DNA of 19,228 nt from Perkinsus olseni (taxonomy: Eukaryota; Perkinsozoa; Perkinsida; Perkinsidae): contig JABANP010000754.1 of the NCBI GenBank assembly GCA_013115135.1, positions 1-19,228 on the forward strand. Direction: 5' to 3'. Of this stretch, positions 7,970-16,737 are shown one piece after another. The translations under genes and the position numbers were made by a program. Numbering within the stretch: position 1 is the first letter of the stretch; each line of letters opens with the position of its first letter. The notes below the pieces were generated by a model. The model saw nothing but the letters and a program-made list of their open reading frames with translations. It did not search any database and was not told the DNA's origin.

Positions 7970-8125
7970 ATGTTCCGCTTCTATGCTTCCTGCCAGGTGG
8001 ATGCTCTGCCCAGCCCATTGGTCCCCGACAGCTATCAAGGCAGCATTAGTTGTGACTGGTGTGGTATGCCTGTGGGGGGTCGTGTCCCTGAAGAGGTCGA
8101 TCATCGGTTGAGATTTGTACGCTAG
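7970..8125 (+). CDS. Short frame with a CDWCGMP zinc-knuckle-like motif
   Basis: A 51-codon frame from ATG to TAG. It contains DALPSPLVPDSYQG, a Cys-x-x-Cys pair (SCDWCGMPVGGR) and a C-terminal VPEEVDHRLRF. It reads more like protein than the neighbouring frames, but it is too short to identify. It could be an exon of the downstream SNARE gene or of an unrelated gene. I found no splice path that connects it convincingly. Confidence 0.25.
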   Translation: MFRFYASCQVDALPSPLVPDSYQGSISCDWCGMPVGGRVPEEVDHRLRFVR

Positions 8126-8198
8126 AAAACTGTTGCTTCTCTTAATGTGGGGATTTGCGTTGCATCGCACAGCGAAGATTTTTTCGTCTGTTTTTTTC

Positions 8199-9383
8199 AT
8201 GGCGGTGGATTTTCCGAGTCATCATCATCGGTTGGGGAGAGAGGTAAAACGGGAAGCTGATGACGCCGACAGCAGCAGGAGTGCCGAGCGGGAGAGTCTG
8301 CTGAAAGTCAGCAGGAAGTAGAATTGGGGGATTTATGGTATTCATATTAAGTATTTTCATTGGTGTTCGTGACCGCTAGGAGGGTTCAAATAAAGATCGG
8401 GTAAGCTTTCAGTTATTTTCGAAAAACTGGAAAATTTTGGAAAATTTGGATTATTTTGGAAAATCTTTTTCTTTGTGAGTTGCCATATCGTCAAATAGCG
8501 GTGTCAGAAGTTTTTGGTCATTTTCGTTGAACCCTAGAAAGTGCGGATGTCTCTTTGACTGAGTTCGTTCCACTTTCTCCTGGGAACCACTGAAAGAGTA
8601 TCCTCTGCTGTTGGGTTAGCTATGCCTCACAAGACCGACCGTGCGTGTCCAATAAAAGAGTTGTTATATCTGTTTTTACGAGTACGGCGCTGGTAGTGGT
8701 GATGAGCATGATCAATACGCTCGAGTGGCCCCGAAAGCTGTTCGTTGGGTGATGGTTGTTTCACGCACGGCCCTCGGTGGTATTCTGGTTACCGCTTGAT
8801 TGAAGTTCGGTACTGAGTCGAGCGGACCAGCTCCGGGTGGAACTCTGGGTTTTCAGTTCTGGTAGCGGAGTATTGGCGTTACGTTTTTATTGTTATCATT
8901 CGCCCAGTATTGGCTTTTTGTTTTTGCTGCAATTACGAGGTATCCTTTCTTGATGAGAGTGATGCTTTTAGGTTAGAAGACGGGAATCAGAAGTTGGAGG
9001 ATGCGAAGAGGACAGTATTAGAGACTGAAGATGTGGCTTTGGGTGTTATGGGAGACCTGAGGTACTTCGAAGGCATTCTGGCGTAGTGGTAGAAGTGGCC
9101 GTTGTACGCCTCATGGTCGTGAGTTCTATCCCTTGTGAGGGTATTTTTCCTCAGAGGCCAACGGGAAGTTATGAGTCGCACTAGAGATCACTTCAATGAC
9201 CTCGATGAGCAACTGACGATGGCTCGGCGGGCCATCCAGAACATGGGGAGGAGAGTGATGCTGAATAAGGCTGTCTTAGTGGCGGTGTGTCTGATATTAC
9301 TCGTGGCGATATTTTATACGATACACAAGAAGGTGATGGACAGGGCTGGGACGGTAGCAGCGTCGCCGTCGAGTGCCGCATGA
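8199..9383 (+). CDS. VTI1: Vti1-like Qb-SNARE, C-terminal exons
   Basis: Vti1 proteins form four-helix SNARE bundles for Golgi, endosome and vacuole fusion. Three exons join in phase: one ending at 8317 (phase 2; its start is unsure, in-frame ATG at 8199), 8972-9061 and 9155-9383. The product has the linker KLEDAKRTVLETEDVALG, the zero-layer region DLRGQREV with the conserved Gln, the heptads of RTRDHFNDLDEQL, then ARRAIQNMGRRVMLNKA and a transmembrane helix (VLVAVCLILLVAIFY) near the C-terminus, the family layout. Intron lengths are 654 and 93 bases. The N-terminal three-helix domain was not located; exons between about 7780 and 8200 may be missing from this model. Confidence 0.85.
8318..8971 (+). 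other. Long intron of the SNARE gene
   Basis: The donor is GTAGAATTGG (8318) and the acceptor GATGCTTTTAG (8971). No frame or RNA gene is seen inside. AATAAA-type words at ~8388 and ~8651 could be chance or could serve a shorter transcript, because the exon is followed in frame by a TAG that overlaps the donor. Confidence 0.5.
9080..9132 (+). repeat. tRNA-like box motifs inside a SNARE intron
   Basis: GCGTAGTGGTAGAAGTGG resembles an A box, and GAGTTCTATCCC a weak B box. Stems do not pair. Parts align with the 4035-4099 sequence. It lies wholly in the 93-base intron 9062-9154. It is possibly a tRNA-derived remnant; confidence is low. Confidence 0.2.
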
Positions 9384-9790
9384 TGACGATGCTTGTGTAG
9401 AGGATATTGGAGTTGTGTTTAGGGATGGTTGGGTATGATCGGCATGTTTACGAGGAATCGTGTAACCTGTGGCATCAGCAAGAATCTGGTCTTCATTGTA
9501 ATTGATTGCTGAGGGCGTTATTTAACGGTATCGTTTTGTAGTTGGCATCAGCTGGGTTCGAGAACGTTGGCGTGTGATGAAGTTCCAATCGCTGCGGTGT
9601 TGCACTCCGACAGCGTCATTACGGTGGTGCTGGTGAAGCTAGTGTGGAATCCGTTATTTGGGAGAAATTTGGTTTTGGTTTTCTAGCCTGATGGTATGAA
9701 GATCACGTTCATTGTCAATGGTAATTCATTCAACACAGACCTGAGCTAAACATGAGAGTTGCTGTTCACGGCTTTGATGGGATTTGTCGT
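9384..9790. other. Gene-free stretch after the SNARE gene
   Basis: No convincing frame, RNA gene or repeat is visible. It presumably contains the 3' UTR of the SNARE gene. Confidence 0.4.
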
Positions 9791-9799
9791 TTAGAGCTG

Positions 9800-9990
9800 G
9801 GCGACAGTACGGGTACGGAACCGTACTACCCGTCGCAGCGGTTCCCAAGTACCGTACTTGAAGTACGGCGTAATTTTATACACGTATGCGTTGTTTAATA
9901 TAGTTAATACGTACTAGTTCTCCGTACCCGTACTAGGTTGACAGTTTGAAACGTACTCTGTACCGTACTTTCCTCGACCCCAGTACGGGT
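9800..9990. repeat. GTAC-rich palindromic patch
   Basis: Words built on GTACGG/CCGTAC recur about a dozen times in both orientations. GTACGG aa CCGTAC is at 9813-9826. AAGTAC c GTACTT g AAGTAC (9847-9866) is a perfect A-A'-A triad. GACAGTACGGGTA and CCAGTACGGGTG near the two ends may mark the borders of one unit. Confidence 0.65.
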
Positions 9991-10101
9991 GCCCAACTCG
10001 ATTATCATTAGTAGCGAGAGTGGTCAGTGGTAAACGGCCGTCCACTGTATCATGAACTGCTTTGTCTAGGGTCTTGGCTACGACCCTTATTTCGTCCCGT
10101 C

Positions 10102-10385
10102 ATGTCCTCGGCTGCCTCCTCGGCAGGAGATACCGTCGGCCGACGAATCGGCGAATCTTCAACACAACTCGTAAAAGGTCGTTTTCGAGCGGAACGCAAT
10201 TTCCATCAACTTTCCTTCAGGTGGCGATGCCTCGGGAATTTGCGGAGCCTGATACTAAGAATTCCTCGGCGTTGGTCACGGCGGACGGAGCGAAGCTGGC
10301 GGGCTACAGCGTGAAGGAGATGGAGTTTTTGAGGAAACCGCAGAAGGCGTTTCAGCTCGGGAGGATACCGGCGAAGGCTTTGTAG
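10102..10385 (+). CDS. Two-exon 77-residue protein, function unknown
   Basis: Exon 1 is 10102-10170 and exon 2 is 10221-10385, with a 50-base phase-0 intron (GTAAAAGG...CCTTCAG). The product starts MSSAASSAGDTVGRRIG, is polar, and its second half reads well as protein (KLAGYSVKEMEFLRKPQKAF). There is no membrane segment, signal or Cys motif. An alternative is an unspliced 107-codon frame from 10062 with an Arg-rich, mitochondrial-leader-like start. The intron length matches the other short introns of the window, which favours the spliced model. The last codons are part of a direct repeat that recurs ~110 bases downstream. Confidence 0.55.
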
Positions 10386-10514
10386 TGATTGGTGTGGTAT
10401 GGAATTTCTGACTGTGTAATTCACATAAGGCGATAATTAGATATTGAGCTCAGTATTAGCTCGTTCCAAAATCAAGAACACTGCAAAGGCTTTGCGGTGA
10501 TTGGTGTGGTATGG
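10374..10514. repeat. Direct repeat of ~29 bp across a gene end
   Basis: AAGGCTTTG(TA/CG)GTGATTGGTGTGGTATGG occurs at 10374-10402, covering the stop codon of the 77-residue gene, and again at 10486-10514. The copies differ at two adjacent bases, which turn TAG into CGG. Confidence 0.85.
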
Positions 10515-11100
10515 GCAGCTGAAAATTTAGTGATTTTCGGGTAGAACAATGAGAGAAATAAACTGAATGAATAAATTGTGACTACGAGAGTGAGGCTATA
10601 AGTAGGTCTTTGTGGCCGTAATAGGCGCAGACAGCATCAGCACGATGAGTAAAAGCGATTCCGTTACATGAGCATAATGACCGCGCGCCACCACGAAATT
10701 GATGACCAATCCTCCTCGCGCTAACCAGCGTTGGAACTTCCTGGCAGCTTAGTATTATGGCGAAGTCGGAACAGGAAAAACACGTCCTGAACTTATAGTG
10801 GTGTGATTGATTATTATGAAATTCAAAGAGTCCCTCGAGGCAGCGACTCTTCATTCGGTGATGGAGAGCCACTCATGGCGATTGGTTTTTCAAGTGTATT
10901 AATAATTCTGGGGTTTTGGGGGATAAGGCTGGGTTATGCCATTATGCTGCAAAATTTTTTTTATTATTTCATGTATTTTTTTCAACTTTATGTATGTCAA
11001 CTTTAGTCTTAGTATCGATTCTTGTGCAATATCTCGAATAAAAACAATATTTTCTCAGTTATTAATTTATAGGCTTGTCTGAGGTTTATCTAATAATAGA
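10515..11100. other. Gene-free spacer before the ESS2 gene
   Basis: An AT-rich spacer with AATAAA-type words near 10557 and 10570, which would suit 3' end formation of the upstream gene. A minus-strand copy of the dispersed motif, with a GTG duplicated, lies at 10678-10700. The first ESS2 exon probably lies here or just downstream, but I could not identify it. Confidence 0.4.
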
Positions 11101-11105
11101 GCGGT

Positions 11106-11140
11106 CCCCGCTCAGCGGGGGTTCAACTTGAACCGTTCAA
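11106..11140. repeat. Hairpin plus A-A'-A triad at the ESS2 5' side
   Basis: CCCCGCT c AGCGGGG (11106-11120) is followed by GGTTCAA c TTGAACC then GTTCAA (11120-11140). Stems are perfect. It lies ~75 bases before the first recognised ESS2 exon. Confidence 0.85.
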
Positions 11141-11213
11141 GTAGCGAGATTCGGTGTTGGGCATATGCTTACGATGGGAAGAAAAATCGGGAAGATTTCT
11201 TGTTGTTTTCCAG

Positions 11214-14200
11214 AGCCGAGGACGACTACGTAGCAGCGGCGTCGTATATCATCGAGCGGGATTATTATCCGGACTTGAAGAGACTTCGATTGGCCGAGCA
11301 AATTGCGAACGCTGAGAAGGAGGGGAAGGGGAGAGACCAACAGGTCATGGGGAAATTTTGCACATCTTTTCCTTGCTTGTGGCTAGGATGGACGATAGAC
11401 GCGCTGATGATTTTCATTCCGTGGTTGTCATACCCTGGCTGGTGAACATTGTGGCTGGTCGCGGGAAGAAATTTTGGGAAATATGCCGAATGCTGTTTCG
11501 GCGCTAGAATGGACGTCGCGCTATTTACTAGCTAGATTGGTACTAGGAGACTTTTGATCCTGTTAAAATAACTGTACTTGACCCACATCTTTGATGGTTC
11601 GGGGATGTTTATCATTTTCTCGATACATCTTTCCATAGCTGCATCGGTGCATCATCAGTTTGAGTTAGTATGAGTTCTCTCGCAGGTGGTGGCCCTCCGT
11701 CAAGAGCTGCTTAGGTTGACCCCGGTCACTCCCGGAATCAACGCTCGGAATGCCGCGATGAATTACACGCCGGGAGCTCCGAAAAGAAGGGAAGGTAGAA
11801 GGATGAATTTCGTGGCGCGCGGTCAAATCTGGAATCGGGACTTCTTTGTGACAGATGGAGCGATGAAAGCACTTCCGGGCGAAATTGACGGTTCGTCGTC
11901 TTCGAGCTCATCGAGTGTGATGGCTAGCGGCGGGGCGAGCCATTTTTGTACAGGCCAGGAGATAGTTGACCTTACTGGGCGAAGGTAGTATCTTAGGTTG
12001 ATGCTGGCATGATACGAGTGTGGTTGCTATCAGTATCGATTCCCGTACCAAGGAGTTGGTGGATATGTCCTTGGCCAGCGGAAAGGGGGTTGTGGTCGAT
12101 CTGGGCGTCCGGCTGGACCAATTTCATTCGAGGTGATAATTATGGGGAAAATCTGGAATTAGATTTTTATTCTCTCGTGTTGCTATCAAGGATATGTGTT
12201 TTTCTGCTTTTCAGGGAAAAAAATCAGCAGTTTTTTTCGTTTTTTCTCGGAAAATTACTCCTTTCAAATGCGTGTAATTATTCGTCGAATATTTTCCCTC
12301 TACATTTTTGTTCGATTCGGTTGCCAGCAGCTTGATGGCGGTCACTTCTCAATTTTGAGTTTTAACGAGCCTGTACACCCATGCATTTCGTGGTGACCTA
12401 AGATACGTCTCATTGCTGGCTTTTTTGGGAATGATTTTTTCGTTTTTTTCGGGAAAAATGAATTTCCGCCGAGGTATCTTTCTATCGCATGCCATCATCA
12501 ACCTAAGATACGGCTCAGAGGACAACGCGTCCTTCCAATCAGCATACGAGGAGCACTTGAGTAAGAAGAGGGCCGAGCAGAGTTGGATCGAGGACCAGGC
12601 CAACTCCCACAACGTGAGTATTCATGGCTGCTGTTCAAGTCTTTTTTATTTTGTGACAGAATAGCAGAAAAAATCGTGATAAAATTTTAGTGGTAGTTTA
12701 GCATTAAGGACAGATTTTTTCCCGGAAAAGCAGAAAAATTCATGATGAAATTTTCGTGCTAGTTTAGCATTAAGGACAGATTTTTTCCCGGAAAAGCAGA
12801 AAAATTCATGATGAAATTTTCGTGCTAGTTTAGCATTAAGGACAGATTTTTTCCCGGAAAATCTTCATTTGTTGTGACTTATCAGGCAATGTTGGCGGAC
12901 AAGCGAGAAGCGGCTGCGCTGGGGCAGAAGGTGGAGGGAGTGGCGCTGGCTCTGAACTCATCAGCAGCTGTTGCACGTACGTTGAGGAATTGCAAGATCG
13001 GGCAAGATTTGCAAGATTTTCAGGCAACCCTCTGCTGTTCAATAGTAATGGATTACAGAAACAACCTTTTATGTTTGAGAATAAACCGGATAATGTTAAT
13101 ACGAGATTCCACACGACTGATTATGAAAGGGACAGTACTGAGGTAAAACGGTGAGGAAAATGGGTGAATAATTCCGGAATTTGGTTGGGAAGGTGGAGCG
13201 TAAAGTCTGCTGGGGAAATGCAAGAGTGAGGGCGCTATTCCACCGCGTTGCAGCCGTAGCTGTTGGGGCTCTGGGCAACACTCGCGTGCCGGGTATGCTG
13301 GACATGGACGACCGCCGGCGTACGGTCTGTGACCGTCGTAGCTCATTTCTGCATGTGAAAATTTCTTAGCTATTGCAGATTATATGTCTTTAACTGCTCC
13401 GGGTTTGTATGAAAGTCGGGTGACGTAGTTTTCCGATTGAAAATAGAGAGAAAATGTTGCAATGGACGAAGGTGGTACGGATACATAAACAATATTGGGG
13501 TGGAGTATCTTTTGTTCTGCGATGAACGGGCTTCGACTTCAGATACAGATGGAGAACCGTGCGAATGCTCGAGAGGAGAGTTTGAGGGATCGGGATAATA
13601 ACGACATGGCTGTTGCTGGACGCTTTGATGCTGCCAAGCCTGGCGGATACCTGGCCACCCCGACTATGGTAATACCGATCGGGTTGAGTAATTTGCCAAA
13701 TCCCAAATTCAATTTGGTTTGTCGGAATTTGTCCGATCGCTGGGAAACGATGATACTTCAGCTTGGGCGGAGTATTAGCAAGGCCTCCTGAAATCTTTGT
13801 GAGGGGTGGTGGGGGAATTTTTCTGGAAGATTCTTTCGTGATTTCCGACTTTTCGAGCGCAGGTTCCCGGTGTCGATGTTACACCGATAATGACATACGG
13901 GCGGATAGCAAGTAATAATTATGGGGGTGTCGGCTTTGGAAATCTTCTCTTGCCCGGGGCTCTCTGGAGAGGTGGTGATGATACGCGTGAACATGATTTG
14001 TGTAGCGCATGCATCAAGATAAGATACGTGGATGGATTTCCTACTTCTTCAGAGCTAATTACATAAGATACGTGGATGGATTTCCTATTTCTTCAGAGCT
14101 AGATTACTCTCTCGAGTCATGCTTGAATAATCAGGTACCCCCCTTCAGCTGGGGGCCTCTGCCGGGGGCGCTGCTGGCGAGGATGCTTTCAGTATACCGA

Positions 14201-14489
14201 AAGAATCGGACAGGGAGCAGCTGGCCCATCGATTGTTGGATGAAGAGAATCGGAAGAAAAAACGAAAAAGTGAGTGGTACGGGTGAAGCTCGTGCAAATA
14301 TGTGATATTTGCGAAATGCAACACGGTAAACAGCTTATTTACTTACCGCTAATATTTAGCGCTTTTTTGGCTTGCGGAATATCTTATTTCATAAATCCTC
14401 GCTATACATCATTTTTCCTCTATTCATGCGTCGTAGTCCGGGTCCCATTTAGAGACTTACCATTGCCGTTTCTGCCGCTGTCTATGTGA
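11214..14489 (+). CDS. ESS2: ESS2/DGCR14 splicing-associated nuclear protein
   Basis: ESS2 associates with the spliceosome in the nucleus. Exons: 11214-11343, 11686-11794, 11855-11984, 12034-12132, 12508-12613, 12886-12976, 13024-13142, 13549-13668, 13863-13911, 14135-14269 and probably 14437-14489; all phases agree. Family blocks come in the right order: AAASYIIERDYYPDLKRL; TPVTPGINARN; LDQFHSR joined to YGSEDNASFQ; SAAVARNPLLF; NTRF; GGYLATPTM joined to VPGVDVTPIMTYGRI; and FSIPKESDREQLAHRLLDEE near the end. About 380 residues are modelled, somewhat shorter than the ~480-residue human protein. The initiator exon is missing. If the last intron is not used, translation stops at 14284-14286. 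Introns two and seven carry repeat elements. Confidence 0.92.
11806..11825 (+). repeat. Dispersed AATTTCGTGGCGC motif in ESS2 intron
   Basis: A perfect copy of AATTTCGTGGCGCGCGGTCA inside the 60-base intron 11795-11854. The intron length is a multiple of three without stops, so retention would insert 20 residues. Confidence 0.8.
12498..12511 (-). repeat. Dispersed GTATCTTAGGTTGA motif over a splice acceptor
   Basis: On the + strand this reads TCAACCTAAGATAC. The AAG is the ESS2 acceptor (intron ends 12507) and ATAC begins the exon encoding the conserved YGSEDNASF block. A second minus-strand copy lies 100 bases upstream at 12395-12406. Confidence 0.7.
12663..12860. repeat. 66-bp tandem repeat, three copies, in ESS2 intron
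   Basis: Units start at 12663, 12729 and 12795. Copies two and three are identical; copy one differs at several positions in its first half. The unit contains TTTAGCATTAAGGACAG and ends with TTTTTTCCCGGAAA. It lies wholly in the 272-base intron 12614-12885. Confidence 0.95.
14019..14107. repeat. 44-bp tandem duplication in ESS2 intron
   Basis: Two copies, at 14019-14062 and 14063-14107, begin ATAAGATACGTGGATGG and end TTCAGAGCTA. They differ at only a couple of positions. They lie in the 223-base intron 13912-14134, close to its acceptor. Confidence 0.9.
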
Positions 14490-15584
14490 CCGGTCGGATG
14501 AGCTTCGTCCCAGCACAGTACGCCACCATCTGCACTGACCGCGATACTGACGCCTCTTCAGTGTCATGGTGCTTTGGTGGCATTGGTAATGGCAATGGTT
14601 TCTCTCAGTGCTGGCTATCCACGTGCTCCAGGGGTATGCGTTGGGCGATCCTATTTCTAAGCTGGGAAGGTGTCCGAAGTGGTTTTGTGACAAAACCACT
14701 CAGTCTGGCTGAGTCTGCCTTCGTTCGCCCTTGATGAAGAGGGTTGAGGCTCGGTGGCGCTGTCCGTGCTCACCGCAGTGAGATTCCTGACGAGGGAAGT
14801 CCTGCAAACGTAATCGGATACTCCGAGGTGCGAAAACCGATAGTTGCGGTCGATGAGGAAGAACGTCTGAGAAACCCCGTCTGGGCCGGGCTCCTGCGCG
14901 CTCAGCTGAGAGGGAGGCTCGTCCGTGTAAGGAGGAGACATCTTCGACCCTTTCGAGGCCACGTTGTAGCAACACTCGAGGTGAAGCAAGCAGTGGACCA
15001 CTGCCAGTGGTCGTCAATGACGGCGATATTATTCCATAATATTTGGCATGCTAGCTCGGATCTTGTTACACGTTGTATATTCCTAAGGATGTCAATAGGG
15101 TAGTTAAGACGTTCCTGTTCTTGTTCCCCTGAAGCATGGCGCAGAGGGGAGAGTGGGAACCGGTCAGAGGGCCCGTTGGTGGTAGGGTCTCATCCTGTGT
15201 TGTGACGTACCCATCTCTTACGTTCATGGGGGCAAGATATTTTACTTCTGTCATTTCGACACGCCTAGGGGCATATTACGGTACTTCGATGTCCACTTGC
15301 TGTTGGTTGAGGGAAAGTGTGACGTGTTCAGCAACACTGGTGACTCTGAGACTGTCTACTGGTCTCAGTTATCAGGTGGTGGCATCTGCAGGATCGGTAC
15401 GCCTCGGAAGTATTCCCTTATTTGAATCATACAGTACGATCGTGTCGCACAGCGCTTGGCTTCGACGGAGAGAGCATTCGGGAGGGTTCCACGATTGACC
15501 AATGCCTGGGTTAGTGTGGAGGTTGGAACCACTCGTGTATGAATAACGGATGTTAAGTCTATCGCTGTCATCCACGAGAGTTTC
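14490..15584. other. Gene-poor island with hairpins and a broken frame
   Basis: No gene can be supported. Palindromes: GTGGTTTTG tga CAAAACCAC (14679-14699), CTCAG tctgg CTGAG (14699-14713) and the triad GCAGTGG a CCACTGC CAGTGG (14990-15010). A + frame from 15186 to 15583 reads protein-like (for example HFDTPRGILRYFDVHLLLVE) with only two TGA stops before it enters the ATG of the next gene. Frames on the minus strand here are also long, as often happens opposite coding DNA. It may be a decayed mobile element or gene. Confidence 0.4.
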
Positions 15585-16469
15585 ATGAGCGCAGGTGACA
15601 GCACTGCTGGCCCCAATAATTGTTTTCTGAGCTCAACCCGAAAGGGAGTCCGTTCCTCGGATGGTATTATAAACTCCGAAGGAAGGTTCGAACCGGCGTC
15701 GTCGATTCGGGGATCATTCAACACCCGAATCATTCGAGTCGAATGTGATGGGAATTTTTATGCAGAATTTATGAAATTTTACCCGAGCAAATTTCTGGCG
15801 TACGGTCTTCATCAGGTGAAGCGCCGTCGCAGTTAGCGGTGGAGATGAGCCGACGGCAGAGCGCGAGGAGTATCTTAGGTCGAAGCAGTCGATCTTCGAT
15901 TAGGTCGACCATCGGGGCGGATACTCCTGGGGTAGGAGGGGATCTTTTGGTGTTGAATTTTCGGTAGCCGACGGATTTTCTGCGAAAAAATGATATTTTT
16001 ACGACCTCGATGGTGGTATCTGATAACTTTGTTCTTTAATTTCCCGTGGAAGAAATGAGAAAATTTCCTGCGAACGATGTAGAAAATGCGTAATTTTTCC
16101 CGGACGAGTGGGAATTTCGTGACAGATTTTCCGTGGTGGGATGTCGTCGTCGAGGAGCCGAATGAAGGAAGAACCAGGGACGAAGAAAAGACGTGGTGCT
16201 GGAGGTGAGTTATTGGGTATCTTAGGTTGACCATGGGTTCATACGGAAATACATTCGTAGTGCGGATTCGATAGTCTTTGGAATTTTTGCATTTTCTCGC
16301 ATACCGTAAATTACGTTACCGGTCATTTTCAGGTGGATCGTTGCTGGCGAGTGTCCTATCATCCGAGCGCAATATAAAGCGTCAAGAAGCACCGCCAACC
16401 CGAGCGGAGATACCAAAACCGCCGCCGCCGCCCGCCGAGTCCTCATCTCTCACAGACGGTCTTCTGTAG
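15585..16469 (+). CDS. Four-exon Ser/Arg-rich protein, 163 residues
   Basis: Exons 15585-15744, 15816-15931, 16126-16204 and 16333-16469 join in phase; introns are 71, 194 and 128 bases. The product starts MSAGDSTAGPNN, has Ser/Arg-rich stretches (SRRQSARSILGRSSRSSIRS and MSSSRSRMKEE), a basic KKRRGAGG patch and a proline run (IPKPPPPPAESSS) before the C-terminus. No folded domain or membrane segment is evident; it looks disordered and could be RNA-binding or nuclear, which is inference from composition. In exon 2 the codons for S-I-L-G-R-S coincide with a copy of the dispersed GTATCTTAGGTCGA motif. The first exon boundary is the least certain. Confidence 0.6.
15870..15883 (+). repeat. Dispersed GTATCTTAGGTCGA motif inside a coding exon
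   Basis: A copy of the motif within exon 2 of the Ser/Arg-rich gene. It shares 17 bases (GTATCTTAGGTCGAAGC) with the copy at 18463, which serves as a splice acceptor. Other plus-strand copies are at 11988, 16217 and 18268; minus-strand copies are at 12395, 12498 and 16898. Confidence 0.75.
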
Positions 16470-16510
16470 CGGGCTGCTGCTGTTTTGTTGTGTTTGAGAA
16501 GGGCTAGGCG

Positions 16511-16663
16511 AATTTCGTGGCGCGCGGTCGTTGTCATCACCAGCTCTGAACCCATGCGTTGACTAGCGTACGGTTTGGGTATTTTCGTGGCGCGCAGTCA
16601 TGATCAGTGATGGATTAGCTAGCGTGAGGTGGATAGATTGGGTAATTTCGTGGCGCGCGGTCA
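16511..16663 (+). repeat. Three spaced copies of AATTTCGTGGCGCGCGGTCA
   Basis: Copies start at 16511, 16581 and 16644 (spacing 70 and 63). The last two intervening segments share a diverged TAGCGT(A/G)..GG..TTGGGT end, so the array is a ~65-bp tandem repeat. It occupies the 268-base spacer between two same-strand genes and could belong to the promoter of the downstream gene. Further copies are at 7461, 7635, 11806 and 18536, and on the minus strand at 10678-10700. Confidence 0.85.
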
Positions 16664-16670
16664 TGGCTAT

Positions 16671-16691
16671 GATGATCATCATCATCATCAG
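16671..16691. repeat. ATC/GAT microsatellite
   Basis: GATGATCATCATCATCATCA, a short trinucleotide tract with an inversion point, just after the motif array and before the next gene. Confidence 0.7.
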
Positions 16692-16737
16692 GTTTGTTGA
16701 CATTTCTTCCTCCTATTGGTCGTCCTTCGCGTAGTTG

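Noticed and set aside
12009..12335. A 108-codon + frame with Phe-rich tail
   Set aside because: It is out of frame with the ESS2 exon it overlaps and runs into the AT-rich intron; a shadow frame.
12663..12860. CRISPR-like array
   Set aside because: The 66-bp units are directly adjacent with no variable spacers, and they sit in a spliceosomal intron of a eukaryotic gene.
15186..15583. TGA read as an amino acid (alternative code or selenocysteine)
   Set aside because: The well-supported genes here use TGA or TAG as stops and contain no in-frame TGA, so a decayed frame is the simpler view.
15365..15733. A minus-strand gene of 122 codons
   Set aside because: It lies opposite the protein-like + frame and exon 1 of the Ser/Arg-rich gene and has no recognisable motif; treated as a shadow frame.
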